Source of the DNA: CAZQKE01 sp964593865
GTDB taxonomy: Bacteria > Chloroflexota > Anaerolineae > JAAYZQ01
Direction: 5' to 3'
DNA: 12,685 nucleotides
Assembly: GCA_964593865.1 (NCBI GenBank)
Contig: CAZQKE010000117.1
Coordinates: 1 to 12,685 of the forward strand
In this document: positions 6,183 through 12,685 of the stretch, in pieces
Layout of the letters: the number at the start of each line of letters is the position of its first letter
How positions within the stretch are numbered: position 1 is the first letter of the stretch
Program-made: the position numbers and the translations under genes
Notes under the pieces: model-generated
What the model was told of the DNA's origin: nothing
The model's database searches: none
What the model saw: the letters and a program-made list of their open reading frames with translations, nothing else

Positions 6183-7208
6183 TTACTTTTTCCAGCCGGT
6201 GTCAATTTCTCCTTTTTTGATGCCTTCAATGATGGTCGAAACCTCTTGCTTGAGTTCGTCGGGGATCTCGTCTTCGTAGTCGTGGTAAGGAGCCAGGCCC
6301 ACACCTTCATTCTCCAGGGTGCCGATGTAGACGCCGCCACCGCCAAAGTTGCCCTCTTTGGCCGCTTTGACCACATTGTAGACGGCGTTGTCCAGCCGCT
6401 TCATGCAGGAGGTGATGAGGATGTCCTTTTCGTTGGGCAAGGTGTAGTACTGGTCCACGTCTACGCCGATGCCCCATTTGCCCCGCTCTTTGGCTGCGGC
6501 CAGGCCGCCGTTGCCGGTCTTGCCGCCCACACCAAAGATGACATCCACGCCTTCGTCAATGAGCGAGTTGCCCTGGATCTTGCCCTCGTCCGGGGCTTCA
6601 AAGTCGCCGACGTAGACGCCTTTGACCTGAACGTTCGTCCCCTTCTGCTGGTTGTAATAGTCCACACCGGCTTCGTAGGCGACGATGAACCGCTCCACGG
6701 GCGGAATCTGCATCCCGGCTACATAGCCCACCTGGGGATCATCGGGGTCTTTCAGGTTGGCCCAACCGGCGGCCAGGTAGCCGATGGGGAAGGCGGCCTC
6801 ATCCACGTTGAAGATGATGCCCTGCACATTGGGGATGGGCGGATCGTAGGCATAGTCCACGATGGCAAATTTGACGTCCGGGTATTGCTTGGCCATTTCC
6901 TTGGTGGCATCGCCCAGCAAAAAGCCGACGGTGATGATCAGGTCATAGCCCTGCTCGGCAAACTCGGTAATGTTCTTGGCATAATCCGCCTGGGCTTGGC
7001 TCTCGATGAACTGGGCCTGGACGCCCAATTCCTCCTGCGCCCGCTTCAGACCTTCCCAGGTGTTCTGGTTGAAGCTGGCGTCATCAATGCCGCCGACATC
7101 CGAAACCATGCCGACTTTGAATTCCTCTTCTTTGGTAGGGCCGCAAGCAGCGACCACCAGTGAAAGGGCAATCAATACGATAAGCGTTGCAAAAAACCAC
7201 TTTTTCAT
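6183..7208 (-). CDS. nupN: BMP-family nucleoside-binding lipoprotein of the ABC importer
   Basis: This 341-residue lipoprotein starts with the signal MKKWFFATLIVLIALSLVVA and has lipobox VAAC with Cys22 as the lipidation site. The mature protein would be anchored to the outer face of the membrane and deliver nucleosides to the permeases. BMP (PF02608) hallmarks are the N-terminal DVGGIDDASFNQNTWEGL at 37-54, the strand GYDLIITVGF near 87-96, GVGGKTGNGGL at 226-236 and GVDVDQ at 248-253. Length is typical of the family. ATG at 7208 follows GAGGAGGAG about 5 nt upstream. A 14-codon ORF ends 15 nt before the start, suggesting coupled translation. As the first major gene of the operon, followed by a stable hairpin, it is placed for higher expression than the membrane components. 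Precise substrate cannot be read from sequence. Confidence 0.95.
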   Translation of the reverse strand: MKKWFFATLIVLIALSLVVAACGPTKEEEFKVGMVSDVGGIDDASFNQNTWEGLKRAQEELGVQAQFIESQAQADYAKNITEFAEQGYDLIITVGFLLGDATKEMAKQYPDVKFAIVDYAYDPPIPNVQGIIFNVDEAAFPIGYLAAGWANLKDPDDPQVGYVAGMQIPPVERFIVAYEAGVDYYNQQKGTNVQVKGVYVGDFEAPDEGKIQGNSLIDEGVDVIFGVGGKTGNGGLAAAKERGKWGIGVDVDQYYTLPNEKDILITSCMKRLDNAVYNVVKAAKEGNFGGGGVYIGTLENEGVGLAPYHDYEDEIPDELKQEVSTIIEGIKKGEIDTGWKK

Positions 7209-7223
7209 GTTCTCCTCCTCAAA

Positions 7224-7268
7224 TCAAAAGTTTGGATTTAGAAACGACCGACCGTCTTTTGCGCGCAT
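7224..7268 (-). CDS. 14-codon leader ORF with a perfect Shine-Dalgarno sequence
   Basis: ATG at 7268 is preceded directly by AGAAAGGAGGTGAT (7269-7282), which matches the full anti-Shine-Dalgarno tail of 16S rRNA. The peptide reads MRAKDGRSFLNPNF and stops at TGA 7226-7224. The stop lies 15 nt before the BMP start codon, and the BMP ribosome binding site lies in that gap. It could be a leader peptide for translational coupling. It may also be a chance ORF after a strong ribosome binding site left from a lost gene start. It overlaps the tail of the HEPN remnant in another frame. Confidence 0.45.
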   Translation of the reverse strand: MRAKDGRSFLNPNF

Positions 7269-7507
7269 ATCACCTCCTTTCTCCTGCACATCCGGTGTAT
7301 CCGAAACGCCATCGCTGTCAAGAGTGAGAATCGCCTTGAGTTACTTACGGGTCTGTAGTTACAGTTCGTCCCGTCTTGCCACCACCTCCCGCCGACCGCA
7401 TGGTAACAGGCGAAATAGGCCCGGCTGACCACGGAGCGATAGCGGAAGCCTTGCAGACTCTGGCGGGCATCCTGTAGCGATGTCTCGGCCGGTTCCGCTC
7501 GCGTCAC
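7238..7507 (-). pseudogene. Truncated HEPN-domain gene
   Basis: The frame starts with GTG at 7507 with GAGGAG about 6 nt upstream and a strong promoter just before it, so the 5' end looks like a real gene. Residues about 8-38 (SLQDARQSLQGFRYRSVVSR then AYFACYHAV) match the first helices of HEPN domains, where an AYYAxxHA-like helix is typical. After residue 38 the sequence (GGRWWQDGTNCNYRPV...) no longer resembles a HEPN domain, and the C-terminal helix with the usual RNase motif RX4-6H is missing. The 89-codon frame ends inside the leader of the BMP gene. No MNT nucleotidyltransferase partner is nearby. It is likely the surviving 5' end of a HEPN toxin gene whose remainder was lost when the nucleoside operon was joined here. 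Confidence 0.5.
7294..7321 (-). promoter_or_regulatory. Possible promoter directly upstream of the BMP operon
   Basis: A perfect -35 TTGACA lies at 7321-7316 on the minus strand. The best -10 at 16 bp spacing is TACACC (7299-7294), which is poor; GATACA occurs at 14 bp. It is placed correctly for the nucleoside operon but is only half convincing, and an activator would be needed if it is real. Confidence 0.3.
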
Positions 7508-7530
7508 TTTTCGCTCCTCAGGTGAGCACC

Positions 7531-7559
7531 ATTATACCCGATTTGACGACGATAGGCAA
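7531..7559 (-). promoter_or_regulatory. Sigma70-type promoter with a consensus -10
   Basis: On the minus strand the -35 TTGCCT (7559-7554) is separated by exactly 17 bp from a perfect -10 TATAAT (7536-7531). It directly precedes the ribosome binding site and GTG start of the HEPN remnant. With no terminator seen before 7208, it could also drive the BMP operon, giving a leader of roughly 300 nt. Confidence 0.65.
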
Positions 7560-7620
7560 ACGCATTTTCCGGCGGCGTTTTGTGTTTTGTGGTATTTCAA
7601 GATCGTGGGCGACATAAGTT

Positions 7621-8080
7621 GTGGTGCAAGTTTCCGACAATTCTTCGCGGCCTTTGCGGTTCAGATCTTGGAACCGCCAAAGCGGGCCGTCCACGAATCG
7701 GGCGCGAATACACGAATGCACGAATACGCCCGGCCCGGTGGCGCAAGTTTCCAACTTACAGAGAAAATCGCGGTCGGAACCGCCAAGACGCCACGGGCGC
7801 GAAGGTTTTCTTTTCCTTTGCGTCTTTTGCGCCTTTGCGGTTCAAATTCTGGAACCGCCAAAACGGGCTGTCCACGAATCGGACGCGAATACACGAATGC
7901 ACGAATACGCCCGGCCCGGTGGCGCAAGTCAATCGCGGTTGGAACCGCCAAGACGCCACGGGCGCGAAGGTTTTCTTACTTTTCCTTTGCGCCTTTGCGG
8001 TTCAAATTCTGGAACCGCCAAGACGTCGAGGAGGCGAAGAATTTTTACTTCCCTTTGCGCTCTTGGGGCCTTTGCGGTTC
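7621..8080. repeat. Imperfect tandem array of hairpin-forming intergenic repeats
   Basis: The block starting CCTTTGCGGTTC occurs at 7651, 7832, 7992 and, as a half unit, 8069. Copies 7651-7748 and 7832-7929 differ at only 6 of 98 positions. A second block, GGAACCGCCAAGACGCCA followed by CGGGCGCGAAGG, is identical over 37 nt at 7776-7812 and 7941-7977, and appears diverged at 8012. Each CCTTTGCGGTTC block forms a 7-bp hairpin, GCGGTTC/GAACCGC, with an 8-nt loop (for example 7837-7858). Inside the long copies, CACGAAT-like words recur every 8-10 nt. A further partial motif, GTGGYGCAAGTTTCC, is at 7621 and 7738. This fills the gap between ftsK and the HEPN remnant; I see no gene in it. The long frames across it are low-complexity products of the repeat. 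Confidence 0.85.
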
Positions 8081-10276
8081 CGTTTTTTGGTGGTGCGCCG
8101 GGATCATGTCCGCTTTGGCTGCCGTTGCCGCCGCGCCCTGGAGCACCTCCCGCACGCCGCCGCCGGGGGGAGCCGGACCGATGATGCCTTGTTCCTCCAT
8201 TGCTTCAATCAGGCGGGCGGCCCGGGTGTAGCCGATGCGCAGCTGGCGTTGCAGCATGGACACAGAGGCCCGCTGCTGGGCTTGCACGATCTCAATGGCC
8301 CGTGGAAGCAGCTCATCCTGGCGGCTGCCGGCCTCCGCCGCCTCAATTTCGGCCCAGATCTGCTGCTGGACCGCTTCTTGGGGGCGGACGTGCTCTTGAG
8401 TCAGGTGCACGCCTTTCCAATAGTTCACCAGGGCGTTCAGCTCCCGGTCGGAGACGTAACAGCCCTGTAGCCGTACCAATTTGCTGGAATCGGGAGCCAT
8501 GAAGAGCATGTCGCCCCGGCCCAGTAGCTTGTCGGCCCCCACCGTGTCAATGATCACCCGCGAATCCACCTGGCTGGTAACGGCGAAGCTAATCCGGGCC
8601 GGGAAGTTGGCCTTGATCAACCCCGTCACCACATCCACGCTGGGCCGCTGGGTGGCAATGACCAGGTGGATGCCTACTGCCCGCGCCATTTGGGCGATAC
8701 GACAAATGGCCCGTTCCACTTCGTCGGGGGCGACCATCATCAGGTCGGCCAGCTCATCAATGACGATGACCAGATAGGGCAAGGGGTTTTCCCCGCGGGC
8801 GGTCAGCATCTGGTTGTAGGCTTCAATGTTGCGTGCTTTGGCCCGGTTGAGCTTCTTGTAACGCTCATCCATTTCCCGCGTGGCCCATTTGAGCACACCC
8901 ACTACCCGCTCCAGCTCAACGACCACGGGGGCCTTGAGGTGGGGGATACCGTTGTAGGTCGTCAGCTCAACCATCTTGGGGTCAATCATGATGAATTGCA
9001 GCTCGGTGGGGGTGCGGGTGCAGAGCAAGGAAGCGATGATGGAGTTGATGCACACGCTTTTGCCGGAGCCGGTGGCTCCTGCAATGAGCAGATGAGGCAT
9101 CGCCGCCAGGTCGGTGGCGACGGCGTTCCCGGCCACGTCCTGCCCCAAAGCGATGGGCAATGGGCCTTTGATCCTGCGGAATTCCTCGCTTTCCAATACG
9201 CTACGCAGGGAGACAAGGGAGATTTCCGAATTGGGAACCTCTATGCCGACGATGGAGCGACCCGGTACGGGGGCCTCAATGCGGATGGGGGAAGCGGCCA
9301 GGGCCAGGGCCAGGTCGTTTGCCAGGTTGGAGATTTTGCTGACTTTGATCTTGGAACGCTTGATCCTTCCGTTGCTATCCCGCCGCTCAATGTAGCCCGG
9401 CTCCACGCCGAATTGGGTGACGGTCGGCCCTCGGTTGACCTCCACGACTTTGGCCGGGACGCCAAAACTGGCCAAAGTCTCCTGGATGATCCGCACCCGC
9501 TCCCGAATCTCGGCCTGGTCTAGTTCTTGGTCTGCCGAACGCTCCAAAATGTCTCGGATGTCGGGCAGTTGCCAATCTCGCTCGTCGCCTACGTAGCGGG
9601 GAAAGATGTTGCCCTGGGGGCGAGGGGGTTCGGCCGGAGGAAGGTCTTCGCCGACGGAGCGCGGCACAGGGGCCGAAGACCGGGCAGGAACGGTGGGTGT
9701 GTGCCTCTGCAGTCCCCCGGCTATCGCCCGCACCCAGGCTACCGTCCGCCCGGCGGTGTCTTTGAGGATGGCTCCCATCTCGCCCAAAGAGGTGCCCAGG
9801 AGCATGATCAGGCTGACGATGCACAGTGTGCCCAGGACCAAGACCGTGGCCGGGGTTCCCAGCGCGGCGATCAGTAATCGGCTCAACAGGTAGCCCAGGT
9901 AGCCACCGCCTGCGCCCTCGGCGGCCAGGGCTTGGGGATCGTCGCCGCCGGCGATCAGGTGCAGCAGGGCCAGCCCAAAGATGAAAAGGAGGAACGCGCC
10001 CCAGGGCTTTTCCCGCTCTACGTTCATTTCCCGGCCCAGGCCGGTGAAGATGAGCCACAGTCCCACCCCGGCCAGGCCGATGGGCATCAGCCACACGCCC
10101 CAGCCGACCGCCTTGCTCAACAGATCAATCCAGCCCTGCATTAGGGCGCCTCGCTCGACGGGGATGAGGCTGAGCAGCGTCAGCAGGGCCAGCAGCAGGA
10201 GCAAGATGCCCCATACTTCCGGGCGCAAGGAGACATCCAGGCCCTGGTTTTTCTTCTTTGCCTTCCGTTTCGCCAT
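8045..10276 (-). CDS. ftsK: DNA translocase FtsK/SpoIIIE
   Basis: This is about 743 residues from the ATG at 10276 (MAKRKAKKK). A GTG at 10285 would add three residues, and neither start has a good ribosome binding site. The N-terminal membrane anchor has four likely helices at about 18-39, 59-79, 93-110 and 138-161. A short Pro-rich linker (about 192-222) follows, then the alpha/beta motor with Walker A GATGSGKS at 400-407, Walker B LVIVIDELADL at 502-512, and IATQRPSVDVVTG around 540-552. The C-terminal gamma winged-helix domain (about 658-713, with RASVSMLQRQLRIGYTRAAR) reads polar DNA motifs such as KOPS/SRS in known members. It pumps chromosomal DNA through the closing septum. The last 11 codons (EPQRPQERKGK) lie within the intergenic repeat array. 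The gene begins about 33 nt after the CLC gene, probably in one transcript. Confidence 0.96.
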   Translation of the reverse strand: MAKRKAKKKNQGLDVSLRPEVWGILLLLLALLTLLSLIPVERGALMQGWIDLLSKAVGWGVWLMPIGLAGVGLWLIFTGLGREMNVEREKPWGAFLLFIFGLALLHLIAGGDDPQALAAEGAGGGYLGYLLSRLLIAALGTPATVLVLGTLCIVSLIMLLGTSLGEMGAILKDTAGRTVAWVRAIAGGLQRHTPTVPARSSAPVPRSVGEDLPPAEPPRPQGNIFPRYVGDERDWQLPDIRDILERSADQELDQAEIRERVRIIQETLASFGVPAKVVEVNRGPTVTQFGVEPGYIERRDSNGRIKRSKIKVSKISNLANDLALALAASPIRIEAPVPGRSIVGIEVPNSEISLVSLRSVLESEEFRRIKGPLPIALGQDVAGNAVATDLAAMPHLLIAGATGSGKSVCINSIIASLLCTRTPTELQFIMIDPKMVELTTYNGIPHLKAPVVVELERVVGVLKWATREMDERYKKLNRAKARNIEAYNQMLTARGENPLPYLVIVIDELADLMMVAPDEVERAICRIAQMARAVGIHLVIATQRPSVDVVTGLIKANFPARISFAVTSQVDSRVIIDTVGADKLLGRGDMLFMAPDSSKLVRLQGCYVSDRELNALVNYWKGVHLTQEHVRPQEAVQQQIWAEIEAAEAGSRQDELLPRAIEIVQAQQRASVSMLQRQLRIGYTRAARLIEAMEEQGIIGPAPPGGGVREVLQGAAATAAKADMIPAHHQKTEPQRPQERKGK

Positions 10277-10292
10277 CTCTTGCACGTGGAGC

Positions 10293-10308
10293 GCAAGCAG
10301 CAGCTTGC
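10293..10308. repeat. Small inverted repeat between the CLC gene and ftsK
   Basis: GCAAGC (10293-10298) and GCTTGC (10303-10308) form a 6-bp stem with an AGCA loop in the short intergenic gap. No T-run follows. It occupies the place where the ftsK ribosome binding site would be expected and might lower translation initiation of ftsK. Confidence 0.4.
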
Positions 10309-10309
10309 A

Positions 10310-12397
10310 CTATGATTTCGGCTCAAACAATTCGCGCAGCTGCGGAGTGCAGGCGGGATCGGTCAAGGCGATGATGTGATCTCCTTCCTGGATGACCGTA
10401 TCCCCGTGGAGCAGGATCACTTTGTTATCCCGCCGCGCCGTCGTCAACAGGCAATCTTCGGGCAAGGGGATTTCCCGCACTGCCTTGCCCGCCACGGGTG
10501 AACCGGGTTTGACAACAACCTCCACAAATTCCGTGCCGGTCAACTTGCCCAGCCGGAGTTTGTCGGCCCGCTCTTGCAGGTCCAGGCGGCGGCTGATGCC
10601 AACGCGGTAGGCCCGCACGATGTCGCTGCGGCGGATAAGGCCCAGCAAGCGGCGCGGATTCTGACGGTCCACCACCGGCAAGCGGCCCACGTCTCGTGTG
10701 CCCAGCCGCTTGAGGGCAACCCACATCGGCTCGTCGGGGTAGACGGTCAGCACCGAACGGGTGGCAATATCCCGCACCCGGAGCGATTCCCAATCACCCC
10801 GCTCTTTGGCCCGCGTCAGGTCCTGGAGCGTTACCACACCGAACAGTTCGCCGTTCTCGTCAAGGACGGGAAAGCCGTGGTGGTGCGTCTCGTGGAACGC
10901 CCGCTCCAATTCACGCAGTTCCATATCCGCCGAGACGGTATCCACGTCGGTGGTCATCGCTTCGCCCACCAGCACGCCTTGCATCACGTCAATATCCCGC
11001 CCCTGCTCCAAGTGGATTCCCCGCCGGATGAGCTTCATGGTGTAGATGGAGCCTTTGCTCAGGTGCTCGGCCAGGATGGTGCTGATGACGGTGGCCAGCA
11101 TCAAGGGTAGGATGATGCGATAGTCGTCGGTCATCTCAAAGAGGATGATGATGGCCGTGATGGGAGCGCGGGCGGCTCCGGCAAAGACGGCGGCCATGCC
11201 CACCAGAGCATAGGCCCCCGGCGCGGCGGTGACGGTGGGGAACCAGTTGTGCACCATCTGGCCGAAGGCGTTGCCGAACATGGCCCCCAAGAACAGGGAT
11301 GGCGCAAAAACGCCGCCCGACCCGCCGGAACCGATGGTCAGCGAGGTGGCGAGCAGTTTCAGGCCCAGCAAGGCTGCCAACAGAGGCACGGTCCCTTTGC
11401 CCAATAAGGCCCAGCCGATGGCTTCGTAGCCGACGCCGAAAAAGGCCACCGGATCGCCCGGCACGCCCCACCCCTGGCTGAGGTTGGCCCGGTAAAAGAG
11501 TAATCCGGCCACTCCCAGGAACAGGCCCCCAATGGCGGGCCGCAGGTATTCGGGCACAAAGGTCCAGGAATCGAAAATGTCCTCAAAGAGGTAAAGGATG
11601 CGGGTAAAGGCCACGGCGACCAGGGCTGCCAGCAAGCCCATGACCACGTAGAGAAGAAGCTCCCAGGGACTGACCAGCTCGTACGCCTGGACGACAAAGG
11701 CGGGCATATCGCCGAAGGCGATGCGCCCCACCACGCTGGCCGTCACCGATGAGATGACGACCATGGCGAAATAGTGGGTGGTAAACTCGCCGATGATGAT
11801 CTCCAGGGCAAAGATGACCCCGGCAATGGGGGCGTTGAAGGTGGCAGCGATCCCGCCCGCTGCGCCGCAAGCCACCAGGCTGCGAATGCGCTCGTCGGAG
11901 ACGTGCAAGATCTGACCCAGCGTCGAGCCGAGGGCCGAACCGATCTGCACGATAGGGCCTTCGCGGCCCACCGAGCCGCCCGACCCGATGCAGACGGAGG
12001 AAGCCAGCGATTTGATGACAACGACAATGGGCCGGATGCGACCGCCGTGGAGGGCAACCGCTTCCATCACTTCCGGCACACCGTGGCCTTTGGCCTCACG
12101 GGCGAAAAAATAGATCATCGGGCCGACGACCAACCCGCCCAGGATAGGGGCAACGATCAGCACATAATCCCCCAAAAAAGGCAAAAGCCCGGGCAGCCCT
12201 TTGAAACTGAAACGGGACATCTGGTCGATGAGCCAGCGAAAGACCACCGCCCCTAGCCCTGCGCCCAACCCTACCAGCAGCGCAGTGCCCATCAGGACGA
12301 CCGTTTCAGGCGGTTGCACCCGGTCTAGCCAAGCCCCGATCTTGCAGGTCAAGCGTTGTTGCAGCGACATCTTGTTCAAGCCGACTCCAGCGTCCAT
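10310..12397 (-). CDS. CLC chloride channel/transporter with two CBS domains and a TrkA-C-like tail
   Basis: This 695-residue membrane protein has a CLC core at about 30-455. The anion-path motifs are present: GHGVP at 104-108 (GSGIP position), GSGGSVGREGPIVQIG at 138-153 with the gating glutamate E146, GSGGSGGVFAP at 357-367, and a Tyr at 452 (SIYT) likely matching the central Tyr. FNAPIAGVIFALEI at 187-200 places Ile at 200, where the E. coli exchanger has its internal proton glutamate (E203). Two CBS domains follow (about 477-530 and 541-597), which bind adenine nucleotides in known examples. The tail is TrkA-C-like (about 620-690, ...EGDHIIALTD). ATG at 12397 has GGAGG 12 nt upstream, a rather long spacing. 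It is first in a probable unit with ftsK. Confidence 0.93.
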   Translation of the reverse strand: MDAGVGLNKMSLQQRLTCKIGAWLDRVQPPETVVLMGTALLVGLGAGLGAVVFRWLIDQMSRFSFKGLPGLLPFLGDYVLIVAPILGGLVVGPMIYFFAREAKGHGVPEVMEAVALHGGRIRPIVVVIKSLASSVCIGSGGSVGREGPIVQIGSALGSTLGQILHVSDERIRSLVACGAAGGIAATFNAPIAGVIFALEIIIGEFTTHYFAMVVISSVTASVVGRIAFGDMPAFVVQAYELVSPWELLLYVVMGLLAALVAVAFTRILYLFEDIFDSWTFVPEYLRPAIGGLFLGVAGLLFYRANLSQGWGVPGDPVAFFGVGYEAIGWALLGKGTVPLLAALLGLKLLATSLTIGSGGSGGVFAPSLFLGAMFGNAFGQMVHNWFPTVTAAPGAYALVGMAAVFAGAARAPITAIIILFEMTDDYRIILPLMLATVISTILAEHLSKGSIYTMKLIRRGIHLEQGRDIDVMQGVLVGEAMTTDVDTVSADMELRELERAFHETHHHGFPVLDENGELFGVVTLQDLTRAKERGDWESLRVRDIATRSVLTVYPDEPMWVALKRLGTRDVGRLPVVDRQNPRRLLGLIRRSDIVRAYRVGISRRLDLQERADKLRLGKLTGTEFVEVVVKPGSPVAGKAVREIPLPEDCLLTTARRDNKVILLHGDTVIQEGDHIIALTDPACTPQLRELFEPKS

Positions 12398-12444
12398 GAT
12401 GCGACTCTGCCTCCGCTTTGTAATATTTGTGGAACCGGATGGTT

Positions 12445-12472
12445 ATTGTAGCACAATCGTTATGAAATGCAA
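12445..12472 (-). promoter_or_regulatory. Promoter for the CLC gene
   Basis: On the minus strand TTGCAT (12472-12467) and TACAAT (12450-12445) are separated by 16 bp. The -10 lies about 47 nt before the CLC start codon. Both hexamers are near consensus and no other good candidate is seen in the gap. Confidence 0.55.
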
Positions 12473-12589
12473 GCCGGAAGGATCGGAACGGGCGGGGGGA
12501 CGGGGCCTTTTGTGTGAGCGGTGATTCGAACAACATCGGAGATGACGAACCGGAGCAGCAACTCTCCGCCTCCGAGAGACGTGGTAAAA

Positions 12590-12618
12590 TTGATCCTTCT
12601 CCCAAACTGTGCGATAAT
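12590..12618 (+). promoter_or_regulatory. Promoter for the plus-strand gene at the right edge
   Basis: TTGATC (12590-12595) and GATAAT (12613-12618) are separated by exactly 17 bp. The -10 ends about 53 nt before the ATG at 12672. Together with the CLC promoter this makes 12398-12671 a divergent promoter region. I see no RNA gene in that stretch. Confidence 0.55.
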
Positions 12619-12671
12619 AGGGGAAACGCAAATCCCGATTACAACAGAAGCACTGTGGTAGGAGGTGGACG

Positions 12672-12685
12672 ATGAACGAGAGACG
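12672..12685 (+). CDS. First codons of a plus-strand gene, cut by the right edge
   Basis: ATG at 12672 follows a perfect AGGAGG (12660-12665) with 6 nt spacing and a fitting promoter at 12590-12618. Only MNER can be read before the window ends, so no function can be given. It is the only gene in the window on the plus strand. Confidence 0.6.

Noticed and set aside
7269..7282. ATCACCTCCTTTCT on the plus strand as the 3' end of a 16S rRNA gene
   Set aside because: No rRNA sequence precedes it. It is the complement of a perfect Shine-Dalgarno sequence on the minus strand.
7621..8080. Possible CRISPR array
   Set aside because: Repeat units are long, of unequal spacing and hairpin-forming, and the sequence between them is also repeated. 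No cas genes are present.
7580..8470. Plus-strand frames of 187-296 codons across the repeat array
   Set aside because: They repeat the same translated repeat units in several frames and run antisense into ftsK. No start signal is seen.
12306..12605. Minus-strand frame of 99 codons (and a 62-codon one) upstream of the CLC gene
   Set aside because: It runs out of frame through the CLC start and the divergent promoters, with no recognisable domain.

Overview
The window is about 12.7 kb of GC-rich bacterial DNA. Almost every gene lies on the minus strand, so the story reads from right to left. A BMP-type nucleoside ABC importer, a Uma2 gene lodged inside its operon, small TumE-like toxin/antitoxin genes and intergenic arrays of the GGAACCGCCAAGACGC and CACGAATACACGAATG type together suggest a Chloroflexota member (Anaerolineae or a relative). 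That taxonomic guess is inference; nothing here is a phylogenetic marker.

Right part (about 8.0-12.7 kb): a divergent promoter region (12398-12671) separates the start of a plus-strand gene at the right edge from a CLC chloride transporter/channel carrying two CBS domains and a TrkA-C-like tail. The CLC gene is followed closely by ftsK, the SpoIIIE/FtsK DNA translocase. The last 11 codons of ftsK lie inside an intergenic repeat.

Middle (7.5-8.1 kb): an imperfect tandem array of hairpin-forming repeats separates ftsK from the next unit. It is followed by a good sigma70-type promoter and a truncated HEPN-domain gene.

Left part (0.8-7.3 kb): a nucleoside-uptake operon resembling nupNOPQ (yufNOPQ) of Bacillus. 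The order of transcription is a 14-codon leader ORF with a perfect Shine-Dalgarno sequence, the BMP lipoprotein, a strong intercistronic hairpin, a Uma2-family gene, the double ATPase, and two permeases. The lipoprotein captures nucleoside outside the membrane, the two permeases form the channel and the ATPase drives transport. The most unusual feature is a roughly 115-residue segment with four predicted membrane helices, inserted into the first nucleotide-binding domain of the ATPase between the Q-loop and the signature motif. Both permeases also carry extra N-terminal membrane segments.

Left edge (0-0.83 kb): a small toxin/antitoxin-like pair follows the last permease. It is bounded by two perfect 43-bp direct repeats that equal the 3' end of the permease gene, and the toxin-like gene is cut exactly where the left repeat begins. 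This looks like an insertion that regenerated the gene's 3' end (att-like), or a recombination scar. A further partial minus-strand gene runs off the left edge.
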